Translations under genes and position numbers: made by a program
Source: Schaalia sp. HMT-172
GTDB taxonomy: Bacteria > Actinomycetota > Actinomycetes > Actinomycetales > Actinomycetaceae
NCBI RefSeq assembly: GCF_030644365.1
Contig: NZ_CP130058.1
Coordinates: 930,001-994,000 of the forward strand
Direction: 5' to 3'
Length of the DNA stretch: 64,000 nt
The notes under the pieces: model-generated
The model's database searches: none
What the model saw: the letters and a program-made list of their open reading frames with translations, nothing else
What the model was told of the DNA's origin: nothing
In this document: positions 48,559 to 60,060 of the stretch, one piece after another
Position numbering within the stretch: position 1 is the first letter of the stretch
Layout of the letters: every line of letters begins with the position of its first letter

Positions 48559-48589
48559 GGGGGCCGCCCGTGGAACACCACGAGCGGCC
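48559..48589. repeat. 31-bp inverted repeat, left copy, and terminator of the AAA ATPase gene
   Basis: GGGGGCCGCCCGTGG, AACA and CCACGAGCGGCC form an imperfect hairpin downstream of the ATPase gene. It matches the reverse complement of 51194-51224 at 30 of 31 positions, including the loop. Confidence 0.75.
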
Positions 48590-48665
48590 GCAAGTAGAGC
48601 TGCCAAACGAGGGGGACATGAGTCAGAAACGTCGAAGCTGTGAATGGCTAATGTGCTAACTCAGA

Positions 48666-51038
48666 TCAATCCACCAGGGCTTTGTCCCCCTCCTGCCCTT
48701 CCTCCCACAAGTCGCTGATCTGTCCTCCTGATGGAAGGCCCATCATCATCAAAAAATGTCCGTGGTGAGCACCATGATCAATGTGTTTGCTGAAAATCTC
48801 TTCGAATTTCATGAGCTCTTGTCGAGTCGGCATTGTAGAGCATGCGAAATTCGCATAGGAACCGTGGGAACCTTCATTGAAGCGATTCATGCATTCTTCT
48901 ACCATTGGACCGTAAGATCGACCGAGTTCGGTAATTGAAGACTTTGGTGATTTCTCTTTTTTGTGGAAATTTGTACTTCCTAGAGTGATAAAATAGCTGT
49001 CGAGAATTCTGCGCATGGTATTTGCAATTAGTCGATAACGAGGAATGGTCTCGTTAGGCTCATGATTGCGACATGAGGTAGCAGCATCATGAATTTCATT
49101 CCAAAGAAGCTGGTATTCAGTGCTAATTTCTTTCGGGTTGCGAACTCTGTGAATAGAGTTCGGCGTCCCTCTCTCAATGCTCTTCGTGATTCTATAAAAG
49201 GCGAGATCGTTTGGTGGTTGATCCTGGTTGTATCCTGAACGAATCTCAAAGGATGTGTTTGTGTAAAATCCGATGTTGTGTGTCAGAATGATGATCTGTG
49301 TTACTTTGCTAGAAAGTAGCTGTTGAAGTTCCTGCTTCTTTGGGTTTCTGAGGGCGCGCAGGAGCCTGCGTATAAGTGTCGAAATGAAGTTAAATGTGGA
49401 GTCGTCAGTTGAGGCTATGGGGTCGTCAATAATAAGAGAAATTGGTGTTGAGTCGTTAGGTTGTTTCGCGTGAGGGTTGATGCAATGAATAAAGTATAGA
49501 AATGATAAGATTGTTTTTTCTCCCTCTGAAAGTGTGGAGAATGGTGAGGGTGTGTAGGAGCTTGGGTTGTCGCGCACTGGCCGCTCAATGGTGTAGTGCT
49601 TTTTGCTGTTAGGCGCTTGGCCAAGCCTAAAGCTGATAAATCCTAGGTCGCAAAGGGTGGAATTGATTTTATCTCTCACTGCAGCTTGATCGCCAAGTTG
49701 ATCGCTAATTTCTCGTAGCTCTTGCTCTTTAGTTTGTATTTCACTCTTGGTCTTTGTTATTTTCATTGAGATGTTAGATAGTGCGCTTTGTGTTCCCTTT
49801 GGTCTCTTTATGTAGTACTCTTTAATGATCTCTTGATTGTCTTGGTGGAGCCGGGCAAAGAAAAGGTGTGTGATGTTCTGTTTTGCCTGGTGAGTGTTTG
49901 AGCATTCTTCGTTGTTTTTGATTGTGCGTTTGTAGATAATGGAAAGAGCCTTATCTAGTTTCTGTATGTCGATGTATTCGAAGTCTTTTGGTGGTTTGAA
50001 GTCGCTATTCCGTTGCTTTTCTTGAATTAGTCGCCAGGTTTCTCGCAATGTTGAAACTTGTTTATCAATTGTAGATATGGCATCTCTGATGTTGTTTTCT
50101 GAGTGTAAGATAGAATCTGTGATGAGTGAGCTAATTTCTTTTAGTGTAGTTGCAGACTGTCTTACAATCTCCTTTAATGTTTCTAGCTCTTGAAAGCTGT
50201 CTGAAGCAGATTTGTTAAACAAAGTGGCGATTTGTTCCAACAGTCTGTCATCGATGTCCTGTTGGCAGTATGGGCACGTGTGGTTATCTATGTCTTCTTG
50301 CTTGATGAGGTCTAGTCCTTCTTTGATCCATGGAAGTAGGTTGTATTGACTCGCAAAAGGAAATAGTGATGAGCTGGATTCTATGTCTATAGACTTTTCT
50401 AAAGCGCGTTTTATGTCGGTATCTTTTAGTTGTTGCATAGTGCTTGTGAAATCGGGAAGTTGAATTTTGCTCAGCTGGTTGTTGCTGATTGTCTGATATC
50501 TGTTGTCGAGTGAAGCTAGGGATTCTTCAATCTCACTTTCCTCGCGTTCTCTCTGTAGGCGTTCAACGAGTTTGTGAACATCTCTTTTGAGTCCGCTTAG
50601 GAGTTCGTTTGAAGCTGCATACGGTTCCCATGCTTTCTTGAGCTTCGATTTTAAGGCTTTACGATCTTCATCTGCTTGTTTTTGCTGCTTGCTCTGGGTC
50701 TTCCTTAGCGTCTGCAGAAGATTGTTGAGATCGGCCAATTTTTTCAGTGTTTCTTTTCTTTTTTTCTGGAGTTCCGTATTCTCGCTGCCTATTGTGAAGG
50801 TGATGCCGGGTATTTCACCTTGTATACCGGTTGGTTCTAAATAGAAAATTTCTGATAGGTAGTCACGGTTGTAAATGTGAGTGGCTTGATTGTCGCTGTT
50901 GAGTCTTCCTAGCTCTCGGGTTAGTGTTGTTTTTCCAGCTCCGTTTGGTCCGAATATGAAATTGATCTTTTTCAGGCCTGTTAGCTTGGCATCAGGAGCG
51001 AAGCAAGGTGTTCCGCTCAGGTCTACTTCGGTGATCAT
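48666..51038 (-). CDS. AAA_13-type ATPase, RloC/PrrC-like, A+T-rich
   Basis: A 790-residue SMC/ABC-like ATPase. Walker A GPNGAGKTT is at residues 30-38; long coiled coils follow; a CPYC motif at 255-258 resembles the zinc hook of RloC and Rad50; the ABC signature LSEGEKTILSF is near residue 502 and Walker B SLIIDDPIAST near 531; a C-terminal region with STEYQLLWNEIHDA and MRRILDSYF is characteristic of AAA_13/COG4694 proteins, which include anticodon nucleases. Composition is far more A+T-rich than its neighbours, and flanking inverted repeats suggest transfer. A phage-defence role is inference; a nuclease triad could not be assigned. Confidence 0.82.
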   Translation of the reverse strand: MITEVDLSGTPCFAPDAKLTGLKKINFIFGPNGAGKTTLTRELGRLNSDNQATHIYNRDYLSEIFYLEPTGIQGEIPGITFTIGSENTELQKKRKETLKKLADLNNLLQTLRKTQSKQQKQADEDRKALKSKLKKAWEPYAASNELLSGLKRDVHKLVERLQREREESEIEESLASLDNRYQTISNNQLSKIQLPDFTSTMQQLKDTDIKRALEKSIDIESSSSLFPFASQYNLLPWIKEGLDLIKQEDIDNHTCPYCQQDIDDRLLEQIATLFNKSASDSFQELETLKEIVRQSATTLKEISSLITDSILHSENNIRDAISTIDKQVSTLRETWRLIQEKQRNSDFKPPKDFEYIDIQKLDKALSIIYKRTIKNNEECSNTHQAKQNITHLFFARLHQDNQEIIKEYYIKRPKGTQSALSNISMKITKTKSEIQTKEQELREISDQLGDQAAVRDKINSTLCDLGFISFRLGQAPNSKKHYTIERPVRDNPSSYTPSPFSTLSEGEKTILSFLYFIHCINPHAKQPNDSTPISLIIDDPIASTDDSTFNFISTLIRRLLRALRNPKKQELQQLLSSKVTQIIILTHNIGFYTNTSFEIRSGYNQDQPPNDLAFYRITKSIERGTPNSIHRVRNPKEISTEYQLLWNEIHDAATSCRNHEPNETIPRYRLIANTMRRILDSYFITLGSTNFHKKEKSPKSSITELGRSYGPMVEECMNRFNEGSHGSYANFACSTMPTRQELMKFEEIFSKHIDHGAHHGHFLMMMGLPSGGQISDLWEEGQEGDKALVD

Positions 51039-51193
51039 GTGCCCTCCTTTGGGTTGTGTCTTGACAGTTGTAGCCTAACGGCGGAGAGTGTGGTCGGCGC
51101 GTGTTATGCACTTGTCTGACAAGTACAAGGCAAAGTGTGGTGGGTCTCAGTGTTCGCGCTGAGTGGCGCGATTGCGAAATAGGTATGCAAAGG

Positions 51194-51224
51194 GGCCGCC
51201 CGTGGTGTTCCACGGGCGGCCCCC
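51194..51224. repeat. 31-bp inverted repeat, right copy, and terminator of valS
   Basis: Forms a perfect hairpin (GGGGCCGCCCGTGG with CCACGGGCGGCCCC around TGTT, 51192-51223) just downstream of valS on the minus strand. Its reverse complement matches 48559-48589 at 30 of 31 positions. Confidence 0.8.
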
Positions 51225-51240
51225 AAGGCCAGCTTAAAGG

Positions 51241-53955
51241 TCAGGCCTTCTTGCGCTTCGCAGGAGCCTCGCCTAGCTCGAAGGACTCGACAACGGCCTC
51301 GGTGGCCTCGGTGTCGTCGGAGGCGGCCACGGTCAGGGCGCCCACGGCCTTCGACGCGGCCTCCAGGTCGCCCTTCACCGACTCCAGGGCCTCCACCTGA
51401 GCCTGCGGGGCGCGCACCGTCACCGCCAGGAACGGAGTACGCGGCGACACCTTCGCCTCAGACTTCACGCGACGCAGCGCGATCAGAGCAGACGACGCGG
51501 CCTCCAGCACCGAGGGATCGCCCTCGACGCCAGCCAGGTCCGTCACAACAGGCCACGGGGCGGTGTGCACGCTTCCCTCGCGGTACCAGCTCCACACCTC
51601 CTCCGTCACATACGGCAGGTAGGGGGCCAACAGGCGCACCACGTTATCAATAACGATCGCCAGAGCCGCACGGGCAGACGCGGCCGAAGCCTCGTCCCAC
51701 GCGCCATCACGGTTGTAAGCCCGCTCCTTGACCAGCTCCAGGTAGTCGTCGCAGAACGTCCAGAAGAACGACTCCGTCACCTCGAGCGCGCGAGAGTGCT
51801 CGTAGGACGCCAGGGCAGCCGAGGCCTCGTCAATGACGGAGGCCAGCGCCGCCAGCACCGAACGATCCAGCGGCACCGTCACCAGCGCCGGATCCAGATC
51901 AATCGCCGCGCCCTCGCCGCCCATCGTCAGGGCAAACTTCGAGGCGTTGAGCACCTTGATCGCCAGGCGGCGACCAATCTTCATCTGCTGCTCGTCGAAC
52001 GCCGCATCCAGGCCCAGGCGAGCCGACGCCGCCCAGTAACGCACGGCATCCGACCCATACTTCTCCAGAATGCCCATCGGGGTCACGACGTTGCCCTTGG
52101 ACTTGGACATCTTCTTGTGGTCCGAATCCAGGATCCAGCCCGACAGGCCCGCGTGCTTCCACGGCAGCGCGCCGAACTCCAGGTCCGCGCGCACCACGGT
52201 CGAGAACAGCCACGTGCGAATGATGTCCTGGCCCTGCGGGCGCAAATCCATCGGGTACGTGCGAGCGAACAGGTCCTCGTCATCCAGCCAGCCACAGGCC
52301 AGCTGCGGAGACAGCGAGGACGTCGCCCACGTGTCCATGATGTCCAGCTCGCCCACGAAGCCGCCGGCCACGCCGCGCTGATCCTCCGCGAACCCCTCCG
52401 GCACGTCCGTCGACGGATCGACCGGCAGAGCAGCCTCAGAGGGGGTGATGATGTCGTCGTAGTTGACCTGGCCGTCCGCGTCCACGCGGTACCACAGCGG
52501 GAACGGCACGCCGAAGAAGCGCTGACGGGACACCAGCCAGTCGCCCTTCAAGCCCTTCACCCAGTTCTCGTAGCGCACGCGCATGAAGTCGGGGTGGAAC
52601 TCCAGCTCGCGGCCGCGGCCGATGAGCTCCTCGTTCAGATCCGTGCCCGAGGCCGGGTTCGTCCACGCGCGGCCACCGTTACGGATGTACCACTGGCGCG
52701 AGGTGACGATCTCGAGGGGCTTGTCGCCCTTCTCGAAGAAGTTGGTCTGACGCATCGTCTTGGTCGGCTCGCCCTTCAGCTCGCCCGACTCGCGCAGGGC
52801 AGCCACCACGGCCTCGCGCGCGGAGAACGTCGTCTTACCGGTGATCTGCTCGAAAGCCGCGCGGCCCGCATCGGTCGTGATCCACTCGGGGGTCTCGGTG
52901 ATGATGCGGCCGTCCTTGCGCAGGATCGCGCGCAGCGGCAGCTCCAGGTCACGCCACCAGTCAATGTCGGTCGTGTCGCCGAAGGTACAGCACATGGCGA
53001 TACCCGCGCCCTTGTCCATCTCCGCCTCGGGGTGGGGCAGGATCGGCACCTCGACGCCGTACACGGGCGAGGCGACCGTCGTGCCGAACAGCGGCTTGTA
53101 ACGATCGTCGTCCGGGTGAGCGATCAGGGCGACGCAGGCGGCCAGCAGCTCGGGGCGCGTCGTCTCGATGCACACGTCCACGCCGTCCTCGACGGGCGCG
53201 CCCGCGGCGGCAGCCTTCGCGGCGGCCTGCGCGTCGGTGATGTGGAAGGCCAGGCGGTGGTAGAAGCCCGGGTACTCGCGGCTCTCCAGCTCAGCCTGGG
53301 CGACCGCCGTCTGGAAGGTGACGTCCCACAGGCCCGGGGCCTCGGCCTGGTAGGCCTCGCCGCGCGCCAGGTTGCGCAGGAACGCGGCCTGGGCGACCTT
53401 GCGCGCACGCGCGCCGATCGTCTGATAGTTCTGCTTCCAGTCCACGCTCAGACCCAGGTAGCGCCACAGCGCCTCAAACTGAGCCTCGTCCTCGACGGTG
53501 AGGCGCTCGCACAGCTCCACGAAGTTCTTACGGGAAATCGGCAACTGGTCGCGAGCCTTGATCGACTTGCCGTCGCCGCCCACGTGCGGGGGCTCGAAAT
53601 CGGGGTCGTAGGGCAGGGTCGCGTCCACGCGCACGCCGAAGTAGTTCTGCACGCGGCGCTCGGTGGGCAATCCGTTGTCGTCCCACCCCATCGGGTAGAA
53701 CACGGACTTGCCCATCATGCGCTGGTAGCGGGCCACGACGTCGGTGTGCGTGTAGGAGAAAACATGGCCGATGTGCAGGGAGCCGGATACCGTCGGCGGG
53801 GGAGTGTCGATCGAGTACACCTGCTCGCGCGTCGCGGTGCGGTCAAAAGCGTAGGTGCCCTGGCTTTCCCAGGCCTCACCCCACTTGGCTTCGAGGCCTT
53901 CGGGAGCGGCGCGGTCGGGCACGCGAGGCGCCTGCGCACGGGTGTTCATGGCCAT
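51241..53955 (-). CDS. valS: Valyl-tRNA synthetase
   Basis: A 904-residue class I synthetase. The HIGH motif appears as PPPTVSGSLHIGHVFSYTHTD, the KMSKS motif as HKKMSKSKGNVVTP, and the editing domain includes TTRPELLAACVALIAHPDD. The C-terminal anticodon-binding domain ends with a Lys-rich tail (EAPAKRKKA). ATG 53955 is chosen over the frame start at 54063 because the synthetase sequence begins there and a GGAG lies upstream. No T-box leader was seen. Confidence 0.96.
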   Translation of the reverse strand: MAMNTRAQAPRVPDRAAPEGLEAKWGEAWESQGTYAFDRTATREQVYSIDTPPPTVSGSLHIGHVFSYTHTDVVARYQRMMGKSVFYPMGWDDNGLPTERRVQNYFGVRVDATLPYDPDFEPPHVGGDGKSIKARDQLPISRKNFVELCERLTVEDEAQFEALWRYLGLSVDWKQNYQTIGARARKVAQAAFLRNLARGEAYQAEAPGLWDVTFQTAVAQAELESREYPGFYHRLAFHITDAQAAAKAAAAGAPVEDGVDVCIETTRPELLAACVALIAHPDDDRYKPLFGTTVASPVYGVEVPILPHPEAEMDKGAGIAMCCTFGDTTDIDWWRDLELPLRAILRKDGRIITETPEWITTDAGRAAFEQITGKTTFSAREAVVAALRESGELKGEPTKTMRQTNFFEKGDKPLEIVTSRQWYIRNGGRAWTNPASGTDLNEELIGRGRELEFHPDFMRVRYENWVKGLKGDWLVSRQRFFGVPFPLWYRVDADGQVNYDDIITPSEAALPVDPSTDVPEGFAEDQRGVAGGFVGELDIMDTWATSSLSPQLACGWLDDEDLFARTYPMDLRPQGQDIIRTWLFSTVVRADLEFGALPWKHAGLSGWILDSDHKKMSKSKGNVVTPMGILEKYGSDAVRYWAASARLGLDAAFDEQQMKIGRRLAIKVLNASKFALTMGGEGAAIDLDPALVTVPLDRSVLAALASVIDEASAALASYEHSRALEVTESFFWTFCDDYLELVKERAYNRDGAWDEASAASARAALAIVIDNVVRLLAPYLPYVTEEVWSWYREGSVHTAPWPVVTDLAGVEGDPSVLEAASSALIALRRVKSEAKVSPRTPFLAVTVRAPQAQVEALESVKGDLEAASKAVGALTVAASDDTEATEAVVESFELGEAPAKRKKA

Positions 53956-54180
53956 AATTGAGTTGTCTCCATCCGAGTCGTGGACTGTTTGCCCCACTAG
54001 CGTACTTTTGTGCGGGTGCGCCGGTCCAACGCAGCGCCGACGCAGCGGGTGCGGGTTGCTCACACGGGCCGTTACAAAAGCTCCTCTCGTGGCGCGGTCG
54101 GGTGAAGTGAAGCGCGCGGGGATACCGTGGTGTCAGGCAGGGGAGCCGGGACGAGGCCTCCTCGGGAAAGGGGATCAACC

Positions 54181-55533
54181 GTGAGCACGCAATCGCTGGG
54201 CGAGCAGACCGTGGACCTGTTGGGGCGCCTGGTGCGCCTGGGCTGCGTCAACGACCTGACCGCCGATTCGGGCGGAGAGGAGCGAGCCGCCGACCTCCTT
54301 GAGGACTTCTTCGCCGACCTGCCCGTGTCTATCGAACGGATCACCCCGCACCCTGGGCGCACCACCCTCGTAGTCACGGTGGAGGGCGCGGACCTCGGCT
54401 GCGCCGGCACGCCCCTGACCCTCATGGGGCACACGGACGTCGTGCCCGTCGACGAGGCCAAGTGGACACGCGATCCCTTCGGCGCGCAGATCGAGGACGG
54501 CGTCATGTGGGGGCGCGGCACAGTCGACATGCTCCACCTGACCGCCGCGATGGCCGTCGTCACCCGCGAAGTCGCTCGCCGCGCCCAGGACGGTAATCCT
54601 CCCGCTCGCCCCTTGGTGTTCGTGGCCGCCGCAGACGAAGAAGCACGAGGAGGGCTCGGCGTGCCGTGGATCGGTGAACACCGGCCGGACGCCTTCCCCT
54701 GGGAGGCGGCTCTGTCCGAAATGGGAGGGGCGCACATTCGCGGGCGCCGCGGAGGTGACAGCGTCGTCGTGGTCGTCGGCGAAAAGGGCGCAGCCCAGCG
54801 CCGCCTGCACATCCGGGGCGATGCCGGCCACGGCTCGGTTCCGCTGGGCCGCATGAGCGCCGTCGAGCGGCTCGCCCAGGTGAGCGCGGCGCTGTCCTCC
54901 GCTCGCTGGCCCGCCGCCACGGACGAGGTCTGGGCCTCCTTCGTGCGCGCCTTCGAGTTCGATGAAACGACCGAAATCAGCCTCATCAACGGCACCTACG
55001 AGGGCAACTACGCTGAGTTCGCCGACCTGGCAGCCTTCGCGCACGCCATCTCCCACGTGACCGTCGCCCAGACCGTGGCCCGCTCGGGCGGGCCCATCAA
55101 CGTCATGCCCTCCCACGCCACCCTCGAGCTGGACATCCGCACGCTGCCCGGCATCGACGACGATGACGTGGACGCCGCCATCGCGGCGGCCCTCGGCGAC
55201 CTCGCCGAGCACGTGACTATCGAGCGCCTCCTCAGCGAGCCCGCCACGGCCTCGTCGATCGACACCGGCTTGTACCGAGCGATCGAAGCGGCGCTGAGTC
55301 GGCGCTACCCGGGCGTGCGCGTCGTCCCCGTCCTCATGCCCGGTGGGACCGACCTGCGTGCGGCCCGCAGGCGTGGAGGCATCGGATACGGGTTCGGGGC
55401 CTACGACAGCGGCGCCAGCCTGGGCCAGGTGTACTCCCAGCTACACGCCCACGACGAACACATCGCCCTTGCGGACGTGCGCGCGACCGCCGAGGTCCTC
55501 CACGAGGTCACGACCACCTACCTGGGCGCATAA
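54181..55533 (+). CDS. M20-family metallopeptidase
   Basis: A 450-residue M20/M25/M40-type peptidase. Metal and catalytic residues are in LMGHTDVVPVDE (His, Asp), WGRGTVDML (bridging Asp) and AADEEARGG (general-base Glu plus ligand); a dimerisation domain spans about residues 190-310, and a C-terminal His is in QLHAHDEHIAL. It resembles actinobacterial dipeptidase/ArgE-type proteins. The start GTG 54181 has AAAGGGG upstream; the longer frame to 54127 is less likely. The coding sequence contains an exact repeated word at 55243-55255, and the stop lies at the first base of a word-pair terminator. Confidence 0.87.
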   Translation: MSTQSLGEQTVDLLGRLVRLGCVNDLTADSGGEERAADLLEDFFADLPVSIERITPHPGRTTLVVTVEGADLGCAGTPLTLMGHTDVVPVDEAKWTRDPFGAQIEDGVMWGRGTVDMLHLTAAMAVVTREVARRAQDGNPPARPLVFVAAADEEARGGLGVPWIGEHRPDAFPWEAALSEMGGAHIRGRRGGDSVVVVVGEKGAAQRRLHIRGDAGHGSVPLGRMSAVERLAQVSAALSSARWPAATDEVWASFVRAFEFDETTEISLINGTYEGNYAEFADLAAFAHAISHVTVAQTVARSGGPINVMPSHATLELDIRTLPGIDDDDVDAAIAAALGDLAEHVTIERLLSEPATASSIDTGLYRAIEAALSRRYPGVRVVPVLMPGGTDLRAARRRGGIGYGFGAYDSGASLGQVYSQLHAHDEHIALADVRATAEVLHEVTTTYLGA

Positions 55534-55582
55534 CGAGGCCGGGGCCAGGTCACGTGAACAGTGAACCCAGCCCCGGCCTCGT
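55533..55582. terminator. Bidirectional terminator built from an inverted word pair
   Basis: ACGAGGCCGGGGC (55533-55545) pairs perfectly with GCCCCGGCCTCGT (55570-55582); it begins on the last base of the M20 gene stop codon and lies before the converging antiporter gene. Confidence 0.85.
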
Positions 55583-55599
55583 CAATGAGAGCGACGGTA

Positions 55600-56964
55600 T
55601 TACAGGACCATCGCCGCGATCCAACCACCGATCAACAGCGGAATGTTGTAGTGGATGAACTCGGGGATGACCGTGTCCCGCATGTGGTCGTGCTGACCAT
55701 CCACGTTCAGACCGGCTGTCGGGCCAAGCGTCGAGTCGGAAGCGGGAGAACCGGCGTCGCCCAGCGCGCCCGCCGTGCCGATGATCGCGACCGTGGCGAC
55801 GGGGGAGAAGCCCAGCGTCACGCACAGGGGCACGTAGATCGCGGAGATGATCGGCAGGGTCGAGAAGGACGAGCCGATGCCCATCGTGATGACCAGGCCC
55901 ACCAGGAGCATGATGACGGCGGCCAGCGCCTTGGAGCCGTTGAACATCGCGGAAGTCTGCTGGACGAGGGGCTCAATCTGGCCCGACGCCTTCAGAACCG
56001 CGGCGTAGCCCTGCGCGGTGATCATGATGAGGCCGATGAGGCTCATCATCTTCATGCCGCCACTGAACACGTCGTCGGCCTGCTGCCACGGCACGACGCG
56101 CATGGCGAGCATGAGGCACAGGCCCACGAGGGCACCCACGAGCAGCGGGTCGGCCTCGGAATCCATCTTGGTCAGGACAGCCTGGATGACGAAGCATGCG
56201 ACGAGGGCCACGACGGCCGCCCAGACCTTGACCATGTTGATCGGCTTGTCATCGCCCGTGCTGAACTCCGTCTCACGCTGCTCGTACTCGCGCGGCTTGC
56301 GGTAGGAGACGAGCAGGGCGATGGCACAGCCCACGGCCATCGAGGCGGCGGGGATCGCCATGGCGGTCATCGGGTTGACGACACCCTCGACAGCCAGGCC
56401 CGCGTCCTCAATATTCTTGTAGAGAATGTCGTGCAGGAAGATACGACCAAAGCCAATCGGCACAAACATGTAGGTGGTGACGATGCCGAAGGTGATCGCA
56501 CAGGCGACCAGGCGGCGGTCCATCTTCAGCTCGTTCATGACACCGATGAGCGGGGGCACCAGCAGCGGAATGAACGCGATGTGAATCGGGATGAGGTTCT
56601 GGCTCATCACGCCCATGACGAGGACTCCACCGAGGATGCCCCACTTCGCGGAGCGAGCCACGCGCGCCGAGTTAGAGTCGTCAGCGTTGCGCAGCTTAGC
56701 GATGATCCAGTTCGCCAGCAGGCGCGGCAGGCCCGAGTGGGCCACCGACATCGCGAACGCGCCGAGCAGGGCGTAGGACAGGGCGATCTTAGCGCCGCCG
56801 GCGAGGCCGTCCTGGAAGGCGACCATCGTGCCGGATATACCCATTCCGGCCACCAGGCCGCCCACCAGCGAGGCGACGAAAAGAGAGATGACGACGTGCA
56901 CGCGAGCGATGCTGAGGGCCAGCATGACAATCACGGAGAGCACGACTGCGTTGAAAAGCAACAT
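55600..56964 (-). CDS. Na+/H+ antiporter-family membrane protein
   Basis: A 454-residue protein with about 12 hydrophobic segments. The N-terminal part (MLLFNAVVLSVIVMLALSI) and the later GIGSSFSTLPIISAIYVP and GDAGSPASDSTLGPTAGLN motifs are typical of the YuiF-like Na+/H+ antiporter family (an NhaC-related group), some members of which are suspected to carry amino acids. ATG 56964 is preferred as it begins the first membrane helix. True substrate not known. Confidence 0.85.
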   Translation of the reverse strand: MLLFNAVVLSVIVMLALSIARVHVVISLFVASLVGGLVAGMGISGTMVAFQDGLAGGAKIALSYALLGAFAMSVAHSGLPRLLANWIIAKLRNADDSNSARVARSAKWGILGGVLVMGVMSQNLIPIHIAFIPLLVPPLIGVMNELKMDRRLVACAITFGIVTTYMFVPIGFGRIFLHDILYKNIEDAGLAVEGVVNPMTAMAIPAASMAVGCAIALLVSYRKPREYEQRETEFSTGDDKPINMVKVWAAVVALVACFVIQAVLTKMDSEADPLLVGALVGLCLMLAMRVVPWQQADDVFSGGMKMMSLIGLIMITAQGYAAVLKASGQIEPLVQQTSAMFNGSKALAAVIMLLVGLVITMGIGSSFSTLPIISAIYVPLCVTLGFSPVATVAIIGTAGALGDAGSPASDSTLGPTAGLNVDGQHDHMRDTVIPEFIHYNIPLLIGGWIAAMVL

Positions 56965-57039
56965 GAGCGTTCCTGTGTTGAGGGTGCGCGAAAGCGCCAA
57001 ATAAGGGGGAGATAAGCCGCGTCGCGGCAGGGGGTAGTG

Positions 57040-57846
57040 TCAGCCGAGATGGGAATCGGCGTGGATGGAGGCGTCGACGGCACCTACCAGTGCACTCGAC
57101 AAACCACCTTCCTCGGCGGCCAGCAATCCTGCGATCGTGGTGCCGCCGGGGCTCGTCACCCGGTCAATGAGTTGCGCGGGGATCGTGCCCGCCTCGCGCT
57201 CGGCGAGGAGCAGCGCGGCCGACCCCGCCATCGCCTGCGCCGCGATCTCGACGGCGCTGTCCTTGGGCAGCCCGTACTTGAGGCCCGCGCGGGCGAAAGA
57301 ATCAATGATCTGGAAATACCAGGCCGGGGAGCACGAAGCCAGGGCCTGGAACACAGGGAAATAGTCCTCGTCGATGAGGACGGTACGCCCAACCGAGTTC
57401 ATGAGGTCGCGCACGGCGTTGACCTGATCGTCGGTGGTGCGGGTGGCCGTCAGGGCCGTCATGGACTGCCTGACGGTGGCCGCCACGTTCGGCATCACGC
57501 GAATGAGGGGAATGCCCGAGCCGAAATCCTGCGTAATCTGGTCGAGGGTACGCCCGGCGGCCAGGGACACGACGCACGCGTCGGGGCGTGAGACCACGCT
57601 GGGGGCTATCTCCTTGATGACCGCGCGCTGATCCTTGGGCTTGACGGCCAGGATGACGATGTCGGCCTGGCGGGCCAAGGACACGTTCGAGGACGCGGCG
57701 GTCGCGCCCAGCTCGTCGGCCAAGTCGCAAGCCTTGTCGGGCGTGCGGTTGGAGAAGATCAGCGTCGCGGGATCGACACCGGACGCAACGGCACCGCGAG
57801 CGATGGCCTGGGCCATGGCTCCCGTCCCGATAAATCCGATGCGCAT
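57040..57846 (-). CDS. proC: Pyrroline-5-carboxylate reductase
   Basis: A 268-residue NAD(P)H-dependent enzyme for the last step of proline synthesis. The Rossmann start is MRIGFIGTGAMAQAIARG; the dimer/active-site segment is ASCSPAWYFQIIDSFARAGL, and the C-terminal signature VTSPGGTTIAGL is complete. Start ATG 57846 agrees with the family. It is codirectional with the antiporter gene 75 bp downstream. Confidence 0.94.
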   Translation of the reverse strand: MRIGFIGTGAMAQAIARGAVASGVDPATLIFSNRTPDKACDLADELGATAASSNVSLARQADIVILAVKPKDQRAVIKEIAPSVVSRPDACVVSLAAGRTLDQITQDFGSGIPLIRVMPNVAATVRQSMTALTATRTTDDQVNAVRDLMNSVGRTVLIDEDYFPVFQALASCSPAWYFQIIDSFARAGLKYGLPKDSAVEIAAQAMAGSAALLLAEREAGTIPAQLIDRVTSPGGTTIAGLLAAEEGGLSSALVGAVDASIHADSHLG

Positions 57847-57930
57847 GAGGGGCTCCCCGCGTGTGGTGGTTACTTGCCACGCAGCCTACCCGCATTTTGC
57901 CTGCACTTGGTACAGTGGTCGCACTGTGAG

Positions 57931-57981
57931 ACGAGGCCGGGGCGAAGACACCTGAAACGGCGACCTTGGCCCCGGCCTCGT
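57931..57981 (-). terminator. Terminator after the HerA-like gene, inverted word pair
   Basis: ACGAGGCCGGGGC (57931-57943) pairs perfectly with GCCCCGGCCTCGT (57969-57981). It lies downstream of the HerA-like ATPase gene on the minus strand and upstream of proC. Confidence 0.82.
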
Positions 57982-58009
57982 GAAGGGGAAAACGGCGAGA
58001 ACGCGCGCC

Positions 58010-59854
<1,845 letters not shown>

Positions 59855-60060
59855 GGTGGTGTCTTTCGGGGCTGGGGCGCATCGCGCCCGGGGCTTCGTC
59901 GTTACTGGAACAGTATCCCTTGGGACGCCTGTCTCACGCTCGTTCAAGGAGGTCATCGCGCTGTGGCGCCCATCCACAGGCCCACTGGCCGCGTCGCGGT
60001 TATCCACAGGGGCACGAATCCGGCGCGACACCGGCGGCGCAGCAGGCATAGCGTCGACGA

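Noticed and set aside
51565-53961. Long plus-strand open frame of 798 codons opposite valS
   Set aside because: ValRS motifs fix the coding strand; the other frame has no family features.
53956-54180. T-box leader for valS
   Set aside because: The short sequence upstream of the valS start shows no specifier-stem or T-box consensus.
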